The notes under the pieces: model-generated | What the model was told of the DNA's origin: nothing | What the model saw: only the letters and a program-made list of their open reading frames with translations | Databases searched by the model: none | Part shown: positions 1 through 12,973 of the stretch, piece by piece | How positions within the stretch are numbered: position 1 is the stretch's first letter | How the letters are laid out: the number at the start of each line of letters is the position of its first letter | From: Xiphias gladius | Lineage: Eukaryota > Chordata > Actinopteri > Istiophoriformes > Xiphiidae | Length of the DNA stretch: 64,000 nt | NCBI RefSeq assembly: GCF_016859285.1 | Contig: NC_053413.1 | Span: 16,387,501 to 16,451,500 of the forward strand | Reading direction: 5' to 3' | Program-made: the position numbers and the translations under genes

Positions 1-1875
1 AAAACTGATCTGTAAAATTATGTTTGTTTTTTAAGGATATCTGTGTAATAGAATTACCTCTTCAGGCCTCTTAAAATGTATTTAAATTAAACCAACCCTC
101 ATTTTCCAGGTAATACTGATGATCGTTTTGGGAATTCATTCAATTCTAGGTGTTGTACACACAGTACTGTGGGTGGTCATAGTAGCTTAAAAGTACCAAT
201 AAAAATACAAACTGCAGACTTGAGGGTATTTAATATCCAACTGCAGCTGCCATTTGGTGTCAGACATAAAAGAGAGATCAGTAAAACTGCCACACTCCCA
301 AAAAATACTCCCCCTGCTGGCATGACGGGCAAATACTTTTACACTTTTTAGACTTTTCCTGGTTTAGACTCAAAAGTAATTGCATTCTGCATTCACAACT
401 CAACGTGCAAATGCTGATGAACGCCTGGCTACATTCCCGTACGTTTTACACCTGTGGTAATTTTACACTAGACTCAGATTAAGTAACCCCGGTGTGTATG
501 GGGTCAGGGATCACTGAGACCCCTGCCCAGGATTTGATGATGGTGCTGTTTAACCCCTGTCGACTTGGGCTGATCCTGCTTCTTGACCCCCCTGCTTATG
601 AAGGTTTCCTTTTACAAATTTTGACCCCTCCAACTGACACTGCAAATCCACCAATCATCACTCAACGGCCCGCTGCTGATGCTTTGCTCTCATGAAGCTG
701 TCGCTGATGGGAGCTGATAATGAGAAAATTGCTGACAGATGATTATGTCAAGACTTCTGTCATGAAAGGACACAGGACAATAAAACTGACCTGTGTAAGT
801 GAGACTGAGTGTATACACATACAATTACTCTCTATTATCCTTGTAACTTAGCATCATTATATTAATATTATTATTATAACCTATTGTTGTAGTTAAATTA
901 ATTCTCTATATGTGATCGACAGGAGGCATGAGAATTGCTCCCCATCGGCAGTAAATAACATTTTTTATCGTCACCATTAATCAGCTTGAATTGTTCACAG
1001 ATGTCTGTGTATATCTTAGACTCTTCAGATAACAATGTACTTGACCCAATACAATATGATGGCAGGAAAGCAAAAACAGTTGTCGGATGAGGAGCAGCAA
1101 AGTAATGGAAAACAAACAGAAGATGTCAATATGGTGGGCTACCTGGCACTAAAGCAAGGGCTTGGCTGGCGAGTTACAGAGGAGATGAAGGAGAGTAGGA
1201 AATAGTTTTTCTTAAAATATGAACTAGATTTCCTCCAGGGACATATAACATACCAAGAATACAATTTTCAAGCTTAACCAAAGTCAGCCGACCGCGTCGC
1301 TGTGCATGGATGTGGGTGCAGTAAAATAAATGACCAGCAGGGAGTGATGTGTCATTGGTTGGTTGCTGTCTGTATAGGGCTGGAGAGTGGACATATGAAC
1401 CATAATGGTCACACATTTGGATGGTTGGATTGCAGTAATCAGTTCATTCACAAACCGTTTGATAACTCTTAATGGCCCAGGTACTCCGTGTAACACCCCT
1501 GCCTCTAGGACAAACATGCGGGAGTGCACATACACACACACACGATTAATTTTATCATTTACTTCCGAAATTAATTTTGATTCCTTAACATTATCAAATT
1601 GTGCTTTTCGGATTTTCTGCAAACCTTTTTCCTATTAAAAGCAAAAGTTTGGGCTTCCCCTTCTTTCATTTTTCTGTCTTTTTAAACCCAGACACTTTTT
1701 GTGTTTTTGTGTGTCAAATGACATGCAGAAGCAGCGCTGACAGAGAGGCAGAGGTGGTCAGAGTGACAGCTCAAGGGCCGTGTTGCGTGAGAGTGACTCG
1801 GGCTGTTCTCAGACTCTGTGTGGTCTGGGTGTGTGGTCTCAGCTGACGGGCAGGGAGGAAACCCGGGAGAGCCCA

Positions 1876-1879
<4 letters not shown>

Positions 1880-1962
<83 letters not shown>

Positions 1963-1982
1963 TGTGTGTTTGTGTGTGTGTT
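1880..1982. repeat. (GT)n microsatellite
   Basis: About 80 bases of uninterrupted GT dinucleotides, followed by an interrupted tail with TTTGTGTG units. The long apparent open frames of poly-Cys/Val and poly-His/Thr across it are repeat artefacts. Confidence 0.97.
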
Positions 1983-2983
1983 GATGCGTGTGTGTTCAAG
2001 TGTTTACTTTATCCAGAATCAGGTCCAGGCTCTCTGTAGCCATGGCTTGACTAGAAAGCTCTGCCTTCCGCCACTCAGCAGCCCTGGTCTGCAAGATAAA
2101 CACACATTGCCACCACTCTGACATGGCTCATCTAAGGATAATTTTTATCCCTGTATACACTTATGGGACCTGAGAGACCTTTAGGTTAGAGGGTCTTAGG
2201 CTAGTGTGTAATTTCTGAAACTATAGCCTTGTATAGAGTAATTGTATCACTGCTTTTCCTAACAGTAATGGATTTGAAATTGACACAATTCCTTAATCCT
2301 ACCTGGGCATTTTCAACTGAAGGCAGTTTTATAGTTTTGATAGTTTTAGTTTTATATTTGCATTCGTCACATTTGTCCATTTTACATTTTGCATGTATTT
2401 TGATTTTTTTTATATTGAATTTTTATCCTTTATATTTCTTTTTTTCCAATCCTTATTTTTCACACTTGTCTTTTAGCACAACCTTGGGAGCATGCCATAC
2501 TGCATTTCACTAAACCTATATTTAACTTGTTTATTTGACAAATAAACCTTTGAACCATTGAATCGTAGTTGATGACCTGATTCTTTCTTTCATTTACAGT
2601 ATGACCTTCCTTTACATTTAAGACATGCTTAAATGTTGGTTGCCTGACTCAGAACTATGAATAGCACTATGGAATTATTTTCTTGCATCTAAAATATTTG
2701 TCCCATGTCGGATGAATCTGGGTTTTATTATTTGGTTTTCTTCTCTTCTTTTTTTTTCTTGTATTGTGAATATGTTGACAAATATGTTATGTGTATGGTG
2801 TTTCTGAAAAAAATACATCGAATCAAATCAAATCTGCTATTCATGGGTTTTATTTTATTTTTTGTAGTGTCTTATTCCTTTTGATTTAATTTGCTGAAGG
2901 ACCCAATCAAAGTAATTAAGTGCATTAAGTGCAGATTCACCGTGAAGAGAATTAGACCTCATACAACCTCCACACTCTTCCCT

Positions 2984-2986
<3 letters not shown>

Positions 2987-3034
<48 letters not shown>
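2987..3034. repeat. (CA)n microsatellite
   Basis: A pure AC dinucleotide run of about 48 bases between ordinary AT-rich sequence. Confidence 0.97.
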
Positions 3035-3036
<2 letters not shown>

Positions 3037-4564
3037 TTTTCAACTGTTGGGCTAGTCTCCACTCCTCTCCCGCTCCCACAGCGATCTCAGGGGAAGGCTA
3101 TGTAATGCAGCACTGCTGAGAACGCGCCATGAAAATATAAATACAACCTCGCTGCATTTCAACCATGTAAATAAACAGGGCCACCCAAATTTCCAATTAG
3201 AGCTGGTGTGGAAGGCAGGAAATGGTGTAGACAAGAGGAGACCACACCCCCTTCTCTATCCTCCAGTCCTGAAAAGAGTCCAGATCCAGGTCCAGGTCAG
3301 GGAATGGGACAGCAACAGTGCATCACAAAGTGGAGAGCGCAACATTCAGCACCCCATCTTCATCAGGCTGTTTTGCACATCCAGCTCCAGCTCCACTGTG
3401 CTCCTCCTCTTGTTACCACTCATGGATGGGACTCACACAAAGTTCCACAGAATTCAGATATGGGCATGGAACGAATAACTGGGATTTGATACTTATACTA
3501 ATGAAATCACTGTAATCTGACATAAGATTTTTTGGTTCACGTCTCCACCTCGCAAACATTTCATTTACTTCATTTTGAAATGCCAAGCCTTACACCAGCA
3601 TGCCTTATCAATCCCATCGGGGTTATCAGGCGAGTCCTGTCTGGCTGAAATGAAGCATTCTCGATGTATTCCAAGTCTTCTTGGAACAGCTAGGCAGCAT
3701 TATTATGCAGCTAAGCCCCGAGACCACCCAAGAACTGGGGTCCAGTTGTGCGAGGCAGAAGCAGGGTCCTAGCTTTGATAAGAAAGACAAGCCTTGTTTA
3801 CAAATGATGGTGCTTTGATAGTCTAACGAGGTTTGCCTGATTGTTGCCGGATCAAAGTCTGATCGACTCTCCTTGCACTCGGACTCACACTAGGTCGAGA
3901 TCATGTGCCTGTTGGTCACTGCTTCAGCTGTGGTCAGTCAGCAAACATCATGGGGCCTATTAGTTAGCATAAACACACAACTTAGCGTAATTACCCCAGA
4001 GAGTCAAAGAGCTGTGTCATGAAAGTCACTTTCACTCGAGATATGGCTGTAAGGCATATCGCCGCATTTTCTTAATGACTATAATTCACCCGGAAAGGGC
4101 AGTGCTCATTTAGATAAAGCCTAAGAGAAGGGCCTTAGGTAATGGTTTATCCTCACTGTGTACGTATCTATGTTATGAATAGTTAGACAACCTTGACATG
4201 GTGCCCTGTTGAGTTGTCCTTGGCAGGCACCAACAATGATACCCCAAAACTCTGTCTTTGGAGCAAATCCTCCTCTGTTCATCATCCATTGTTCAGTGTT
4301 TATGTTTGATCGGTCTCTGACTGCAGTGTCTCTTCCCTCAGCTGCCACACAGGAAACCTCCAGTATAAACACAGCGCTCAGGAGATCCTCTCTTGCCTTG
4401 ACTCTGAGCTGCAGAACCTCAATATAAACAGACAGAGAGACTGGCTACTCATTTTGAGAACATTTCTAAAACTACTGGCCATCTCTCAAGTACAATTCTG
4501 ACCAGCCTCCCGTGAGATTACAAGATTCAGGAATATCTCTTCCATGCATGTTAGTGGCTCTGTG

Positions 4565-4632
4565 AGGCAGTGGTGGCTGACAACGCTATCCCTAGAGCCA
4601 TACGGCTAGCAGAGCTAAAGGGCTAAATTAGG
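4565..4632. repeat. Fragment of an interspersed teleost repeat tail
   Basis: The words GCTATCCCTAGAGCCATAC and GGCTAGCA match, from memory, the 3' end of an interspersed repeat common in percomorph genomes. The upstream part of that same family appears near 18.7-18.95 kb in this window. The family assignment is recollection, not a database search. Confidence 0.4.
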
Positions 4633-6568
4633 GGAAGATGTTAACATCAGAAGTTAGACATGGAGATAATTACGAATCAGAAAACTGTGTATTATCTCTA
4701 AATGCGCAAAGTAAACCACAAGCCTAGTTTTCGTGATTCACGGAACAGTTAGAGTCTTTGATACACAGTCCATCAGGCCTCTCACTTGCTTCGTTATGTT
4801 CAGTTCAGGATCCAGGCTGCAAGACTGGATTTAGAATATGGGAAAACACAATAACGCAGCATTCATTCTTAAGTGCAGCACTACAATTACATTCTTCGAG
4901 GTGTAAAAATGAAAAGGACACACTTCAAACTTTACATCAATATTGACCTTCCATTAAATGAGACTTAAAGCTTTCTGTCCTGCTTAAATGTTAAGTCTTC
5001 TGCAAGCCCTCTGGGGAATGTATTTTTAACAGCAGTGTAGTTTTAACAACCTCGGTTAAAACAACATGCTGCGGACCGGTACAGCAGCGAAACACCTCGG
5101 TGTTTGATTAGATGACCTGGAGAACATCAGTGGGAACAACATCAAGGTGTATTTGCTTAGAGAATATTCATTTGCTGTGTGAAAATAAAGATTAGCAGCA
5201 AGCTGGTCTGTCAATAGAATATGAATGGAGCTCTTGTGTGCTAGGCTACAGCTTGAATGGTGTTTGAGGCAATGTAGTCTGAGTTGTGACTTTGTCTCAG
5301 GCAATAAGTTGTCCAGGGTACTCAAAGCAGAATCGTCGGGATATTGAAAATATGCAGTGTCCTTGTGTTGTGACCATAAAAGGTATGTAATTCCACATAG
5401 TGGAAATTATGAAGTCCATTGCTAAGATTATTTTCTATTTCTATTTCTTTCTATGTGGCTTAAAAATCTGGGAATCACAATTCAAGACTGAAACATGCTA
5501 ATACTACTGTAAATGCTACTTTAATCGTTTTTATTTGGATGTAATCATGTTTGTTATGTTATTTTGGACGATAGAGGACAAATGGCAGGTAACTTGTGGT
5601 ATATTTCCTCCATTCGTCTAAAGAAAATAATTTAAAGCGCAAAACATTTCAAAAACATTTAAAAAAAAAATTGTTTTTGGTTTTTTTGTGTTGCGTTTAA
5701 TGTTTTGGTTTTGATTTTGTGGTAAATTAACATAAATATACATGTTTTTTCTTGTTTTTAGCTACACAAAATGTTCTTTTCCATTTATTAATTTTAATCA
5801 TAATGATGGCTACAGTACTGAAACTTTCTCAAGCATGGAGGCCCAGATAAGCAGAAATGTTTTTAAATAAAAATTTAAGTCCATAGCAGCTACCGTACAC
5901 ATTCCCATTAATTATTCTCAAACCTTCTCTTAATACTTTCATACTATAGCCTATTTATTTGTGAGACAGAGTCCAAGAAAGCTGACATTTCCCTTCCCCT
6001 GTGACTACATGGATTGGCCGGAACCCAATCAATGTGCAACATCAATTATATTTCTACACAGTCTGTTATTTTATTTGCATTTTTTATAAAACAAGCCTGG
6101 GTGTTTTTTCCTTCATGTCAATTACCCCGTTTTTAGTAATTAACTGATCAGCTTAGGAACACAAATTTTTAAAGTATGAAAGGTTAGAAATACACGATCC
6201 GTTTCATGATTTCCATGTTTGCTTATTATACAACTTCTAGAGTTTCCAACAACATAGCTCCAGAATACAATTTTCTGTTCTCATATGTTTTATATTTCAG
6301 ACTTCAGAACCCCTCACCAGTAGAGGAGGAGTAAGTTAGCAGTAGACAAAATCACTGGTTTGGTAATTTTAGGAAAAGCAAGGCAAAAGGGATTCTCAAT
6401 GGACATTTTTGATAATAGGTGTATTATTACAAAAAACACTGAATTGATTCACAAAGATCATATATTTGTACAAACCACATTACTTGCACTGTGACGAATA
6501 CGAATCATCTAGCTTGCACTTACATATTATTTTCAGCCGAGACAAATTGAACCGTCCCGTCTCTTGTG

Positions 6569-6582
6569 CCCAGCAGGGGGCG
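6569..6582 (+). promoter_or_regulatory. Candidate CTCF binding site
   Basis: CCCAGCAGGGGGCG is a near-consensus CTCF core (CCASYAGRKGGCRS), the best match I noticed in the window. It lies about 21 kb upstream of foxq1 in otherwise AT-rich DNA. Binding is inferred from the motif only. Confidence 0.45.
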
Positions 6583-6954
6583 TGGTTGAACACAGTCTTG
6601 TGACCATTTTTAAATCACATTTGGCATACTGTATGATCATATCCAGAATTCACTGAAAAGGTGCGAGACTGTGCTCTGCTGTTGTTCAGGGCATTACCTG
6701 AACATCTCGCCCTCGAGGAGAGAGGTACTGCAGTGGGTTTATTTCTAAGTAGAGGAGGTTTAGAATAGCACAAGTTTGATAGATATACACAATAAATAAC
6801 ATTGTTCACAAAATGTGGGATGTTTATCCTGCGAGTACAAACAAATGGCACCAAAATAACACATGGATTTTTACCATTCAAGCAGTTGATTTGAATGAGC
6901 TGCCCTCTGTACACCTTACCCACCCCCTTAATGGTGGTAGTTGTGGGGGTGGAG

Positions 6955-6994
6955 GTGTGTGTGTGTGTGTGTGTGTGTTTGTGTCTGTGTGTGT
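6955..6994. repeat. (GT)n microsatellite, interrupted
   Basis: GT dinucleotide run with TTTGTGTC interruptions. Confidence 0.93.
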
Positions 6995-9043
6995 ATGCAT
7001 GCACGTGTGCGCCATGGCATCTCAGCTTGGACAGCGTCAGACCTTTGATCCTCCCTCTGTGTCTCTGTCTTGTTCTGGCACAAACAATGCTTATCAGGTC
7101 ACTATTAGTGCCAAACAACCGCTCCTCCCTTTAGCACTTACAACTCACTTACATAGACTGGACACTCAGACATGACCTTGCAGACTCATTTGCAGTGTTT
7201 CTTTATTTTTCCAACACTGAGTCATTGTTCACATGCTCTTTTCATATTTCTCCCGAATGTGTCGCCGCAACGCATCAATGAAAAAAATATCACAGAACCA
7301 ATCACGAGATGGAATATTCTTACAGTAAGCAAGCTCGAGCTGTGGACTGTGTTTGCAGCTCGGACTATAAATCATCCACTTTGTAGCTCTTATCCTTCCG
7401 ATAGTTATGGTCATCAACACCTCCTCATTTGCAGAACATTTTTTCAGCAGGGGTCTGTTCCGGATAATGTATGAGGTGGTGAGTAATAACATGTTTTCTC
7501 CTGAAACATATTCTTAGATTAACAGGGTGACTCATTGTTTTCCTTTACCTTGCCTGTTTCCACTCTTTCTCCAATCTTTCTCTTTATTATCTCTCAATGC
7601 TGTCACTTGTGCACAATCTTGTACACTATATTTTTTGGAATGCTAACATAACCAATATATTGTCTTTGGACTAGGTTATCCTTTACAGTAGTGTTGTAAA
7701 GCTTAAATGGGCTTAACCCGATACAACATTTTTCAGGAAGCAATACACATTTGTTTGGTGACTGTAAACCAGGCTTTGTTTAAGCCACACTCACTTGATG
7801 CAGATGAATAATAAAAGGCCAAATTATGGCTGGCCCAGCATGATTTAATAAACCCCCAAACAAAAATGTAGAAAAAGGTGCACAAAAACCTAATTATAGC
7901 TTTAACATCCTGTACACTTTTTGGAAAGAGATGCTGCTGCTGAATGTATAAATGTAATTTTCTAAGTGTTGTGAGCGGTACAAAATTACATTTATCTCCA
8001 TATTATTGGGATCGGTCAACTAACAGTGTCTGCACTAGGGGTGAGTGAAAGAAATTCTTTTTTTGTAATTTAAGTGGACCGAGCCATTAAAGGGGTTGGT
8101 TCACATTCAATTGCAGGGATTTCTCCATTAATATCTAGTCTAAAAAATTCAGAATGTAACTGTGAAGCCAGATTTTTATCATTTCCGTGGCTACTGCTGT
8201 CAAAGATGCCATTTTCAGAGATATTTCTCTTTTTGAGCTGTCTTGTGTCATCTCTGCTTTGAGCTGAGATGACAGAGCAACAAAGTCTAAAGAAATAGCA
8301 TTAGATTTTGCTTTACACTTTTATTTTTAATTTTCTGTTTAAATTTTTGACTAGGTTTATAGTCTCCATGCACGTTCTCTCCATTCATCCTCTCGCCATG
8401 CCTCTGTCTCTCTTCATTCTCACTGATACTTCTTCTAACTTGATAAAATAAACAACAACTTGCTCAACAGTATGATTAATTGCTGATCATTATTAATCAA
8501 TCATGTAGCTAATGCGTCCATGTAAGGACAATGAAGGAGCCTTGGGTTAAACCAACATGGATTATATTAGTCACATTATCAAATGGATTGTGTAACAAGT
8601 GGGAGAGTCACTTTTGCACTTTGCTTTGATATGATTATAACAGGGATAATTTAGACTTCTTCCCATTAAGATGTCATTGTAATGTGGACATTATTACTCA
8701 GTTAGTATTACCTAGCTCACTACCCTTTAGTTGAAGAGAAAAGAAAGATAAAAACGAGGATTTCAGTTCAATATTCATCTGCCCCAAAACAAATTTTTCT
8801 TACTGAGAATTTCTTTCATATCTTAAAGATTTTTTCTAACTTTGTGTCATTTTTTCACCTGGTCAATTCTTCATCTGAGAGTGAGACTCCTTGTTATTCT
8901 AACTTCAACTCTAGGGGGCCCTGTAGTCAGAGGTGGAGACCACTGCTGCGCCTCTATAGCGTGACTGAGCAGAGCACAGCTGTCAAGAGGTGTGGACAGG
9001 CCTCTCTGCTGCTCTCAGCTGTGAAAACAGTTAACAAGAAGCC

Positions 9044-9173
<130 letters not shown>

Positions 9174-10279
9174 ACACCCACAGAAACAAACACAGAGAGG
9201 TTGATTTCTATATTAGCCTCTACCTTGTGACTTTATCTGTTGATGAATAAGTCATGATTATGTCATAGATTGCTGTATTAATATTGGTTCTTTGGTGTTG
9301 TGAAAGAGAAATTACTGCTGATAAAAGTTCAGTCTAAATTAGTCAGTACATCTTGAGCTAACTATTCTTATCAGCTGGCAACAACACAGCACAAACAATT
9401 CTTTCTTTTGTTGTAAATATTAAAACAGTTCCACAGTAGCTAATGTAATACAGCATAAATCATAAAAAAACTACACTTTAGCCACTAAACTGATTCAGAG
9501 AGCTGATCACTCTTCATCTGATAAGCTGTATTTTATTGCATTTCCTTACAAAGTCAAGAATCACATTTACGATGCGATTCTGCAGATCACGGGTAAATTG
9601 CACAATACTGTGCCAGGACTGCAGCTGAAACTCCACTGTATAATTTAAATTTTATAAAATTATAGAAAAAAAGGAGTGTTTTTGCATCAACAATTCAACA
9701 AACAAGGCAAGACATTGTTCAAATATATACTGTATGTTATGTGCTTTTAAATCTTAAGGTAGACCTTGTTTTTGCTGATGCGGGGTCATCAAGGGGTAAT
9801 ACAGTGGGACATATTTTACATAATGACTATAATGACTAGAGTCTAACCAGGACATATGTCTTATTAAAATTCCTTCATATGGGTTATAGAGGGGATATAG
9901 TTTGACCATTCATTGTTCCAAATAGTAAAATGACTCATCCATTACTCGATAGTATCAAATGAATATGCTTAAAGTTTAACCAAGGCACAGCCCATAAATG
10001 AAGGCATTTGAACAGATTAGTAAGGCTGCCTGATATAAGGAGAGAGGTAAAGGAAGACGTGACATATCATGTATCATTAACCCGTCATCTTATCTCTGGT
10101 GTTCTGATCAAACTTATTGAGTAATTGTGATCACCTGGGCCTGACAGGCTATTGTCTTGACATGCTCATACAGGGTCTTGGCCCTCTTGATGCAAAATAG
10201 AAAATATCTGAGCTCCATTGCAAGGATTTAAAATAAATATAGCGAATTTATAAAATACTAAATTCAATATTCACTCTCC

Positions 10280-10600
10280 CCTTAGCTCTGTTTTGGTCTC
10301 CACCAACTCCTGAGGAAAATCCCTGGCTTTTTTACTACTAAAGGCTTCACCATTATCACCAGGTAGTCGCTAACTTGTCTGTTTGGTGTATGGTGCTGGA
10401 CAGATAGTGCATAGTGAGCTTTTTAGCTGAAAACAGCTGATGTGAGCAGTGAGAGTGAAACGAAACAGTAAATTTGGGGGCTGGGAAACCAAAGCAATGA
10501 GCTGAAAGATGCTAAAATTCTCCATAAAGCTGAGGGGAAATGAACAGAGTTAGATAATAATTATCTGTGGGTTCATCACTACAGGTAACCCCTTTCACAT
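10280..10600. repeat. Interspersed teleost repeat (unclassified)
   Basis: The block runs from the CTCCACCAACTCCTGAGGAA region through GCTAAAATTCTCCATAAAGC to a final ATTATCTGTGGGTTCATC. I recognise it as a sequence family recurring in many percomorph genomes. No open frame is present and class and borders are uncertain. Support is recollection of the family, so a repeat-library search is needed for a name. Confidence 0.45.
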
Positions 10601-12024
10601 TACATATAGTCATTTAATTCATTATTAATATAAAAATACTGATAGTGGCAATTTTAAAATAGATAAACTTATATACAGTATGATATAGATAAGAAAAAAT
10701 GTCAAAAATGAAAAAACAAAGACTTTGTAGACCATACAGAAATAACTGTTTCTTTCCATTTTAACTTTAAATGAGTTCTTAGCATGGGCAGCAGAGTGCC
10801 TAAATCCATTTTTCCTAGTATGGATCAGAGGTATATGTTTTCCTCTTAGTTTAATCCATCTCCCTCTCAGTTGTTTTTTTTTTGGTAAAATCCAATAAAA
10901 ACATGCAGTCTGTTTCTTTTAATAGTTAAGGTTATCCACACAAGACCCCAATGTGGTATATCTGAGCTATATAGTAGGACAGGGTAAGTGATCCATGGAT
11001 TCAGGTGGGCCGCACATGGGACCAGGCTCTATCTGGACCTGGCAGGACATTCCTGTATCAGGAAAGCTGGGCATTTGGGCCTCGGGCAGAGCCAGACACA
11101 GGTTTCTTTATGTCCTTAAGCCAACATCGTGAACCAGATGGTAGTCACCCATGTCAACACCAATCCCAAAGCATAGAATTCACTTCCATGGAGAGATTAG
11201 TCATTATTGTTTACTATAGCCAGTGTTTGTGTCATGACTTTGTGCCTTACTCATCAGTTAGCTCATTAAGTAAGCTTTAAAATCCCCAGAAGGATAACTC
11301 TGAGGCATTTCAGGGCTGTTTGTATATGTGCGCCTCACTCCTTGTCCTCAGATTGTTTAGATATCGGCCTCACCCCAACTGACAGCTCTCATTCAAGTAA
11401 TGCTGCTTTTATTGTGGAACTATTCCACTGTTACCACTGATAGCATGTCTGTGTTCAGGTGCTAGACAGGTTTAATTTTCTTAACTGACTACAAAGTACC
11501 AAAATGTGCATGCATAGGATTTTAACAGACAGTCATTCCCTTTTTCTCAGCTGACATGAGTACATGAAGATAAAACTAGTAATGATGACATGCCAAATAT
11601 AGTTTTGCATGCTACATAGGTGCGGTTAATGCTGCCAACATTTGCCAAAATCATAATGAGAATGTTTTCATAACTACAGTTAATTTAATGCCTTTTCAGT
11701 TCAACTAAGAGTGGTTGCTTGGTAGCATGTGTTTAACCATGTATGTACTCAACCCACTTTTGAAAACAGTAATAAAACATCATTCACAGCTCCTGCACAG
11801 CAGTGATTAAAGTTTCCAAAGAGCCGTTACTACATAGACAGCAATGCTGTACAATTACAGGCACCATATTTATGGGAAGAAAAAAAATCTGACTTGCTCT
11901 ATAATGTAAATGTTTTGCAACATAGTCTAGCATCACCTGGTGCAAGTCTCTAAGGTAGAAAACACCAGTTGTTGTTAAATTTATTTTTACTGTAGCACTG
12001 AGCCACAATGTTTCTGTGGTTTTT

Positions 12025-12973
12025 AAAGGAGAAGTCCAGTTTATTTTCAACTTGAGTCTCATTTTCAAAGTTGTGGCCATCATTTAAATCAGTTATGTCA
12101 ACTTGAAAATTCTGCTGAGATCTGTGAAAACAACACCTTTACAACAGTGAAATCCAAAGGGGCAATGAACACGATCAGTTGGACGATCAGAATATCTAAA
12201 CCATTTTACTTGGTAAATCAAACCAAACTGAAAGAGAGGAAACTTAAAAGGTCACTAAAATCCCTTGCTGCACAAGAAAACTGTGTGCATGCAAAAATAC
12301 TATAAATACAGTACACTGATGAACAGACACTTTGGGTAATAATTATGTCGTTCACGTTCTTTTATTTTATTTTCTTCTGGCTAACCTAGAGGTTTGTTTA
12401 ATAACGGTTTTATTGTCTTACTGCTTGTGTTTCTCGTCCTGTTGGACTTCTTTTTAGCGATGTCGACGCATACTCAGATCTCAAGCCGTGGTCAGCCAGA
12501 AAACAAAGCATATTTTCAACTTGCGTCATTTGTGCACATTTTAGTGCCGGACCGTGTTCCATAGTCCATCGGCCCAAACAGCCAATGTACCATCTGTATA
12601 GATGTTACCTATGGGTTAGCTAGCCACCAACAGTGTGTTGTTGTATTTGTCTCAGTTTGCATATGTGTTTTTTGTTTCCACTCAGCCTCATCATCAACTC
12701 CGATACTTTCTGTTATTCCAATCCAGTCTCTCCCTTTTTCCTCTCGTCTCTATCTTTAGGAAGCAGATTCATTATGTCTCGGGATAAGTGCAAATTTTTC
12801 ACGCAAGCTGAACCATCTTCAACTCGCACAGTCCAATTGTGCTGCCCCGGGTGAAATTGCACCCGCCACTTTTTTCCGTTGGCAACTTGGTGAGTACGAT
12901 GTTATTATTACTGATAATGCTGGCAAATTTGTGAAAACAAGACCCAAGTTTAAATAAAGTGAATTTATCCTTT
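12025..12973. mobile_element. Non-autonomous DNA transposon-like element with imperfect TIRs
   Basis: The left end starts AAAGGAGAAGTCCAGTTTAT. The reverse complement of the right end reads AAAGGATAAATTCACTTTAT and continues to match for about 45 bases with scattered mismatches (AAATAAA, CAAGT and GTTTTC-type blocks on both arms). The interior of about 0.85 kb has no transposase-like open frame. A clear target-site duplication is not visible, so the superfamily is undetermined. Inside it lies a sequence with good splice-site signals at 12,760-12,889, discussed in the findings. Confidence 0.55.

Noticed and set aside
1682..2121. Open frames of more than 100 codons over the GT array
   Set aside because: They are poly-Cys/Val or poly-His/Thr translations of a dinucleotide repeat. 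The same applies at 8.9-9.2, 29.1-29.4 and 43.3-43.7 kb.
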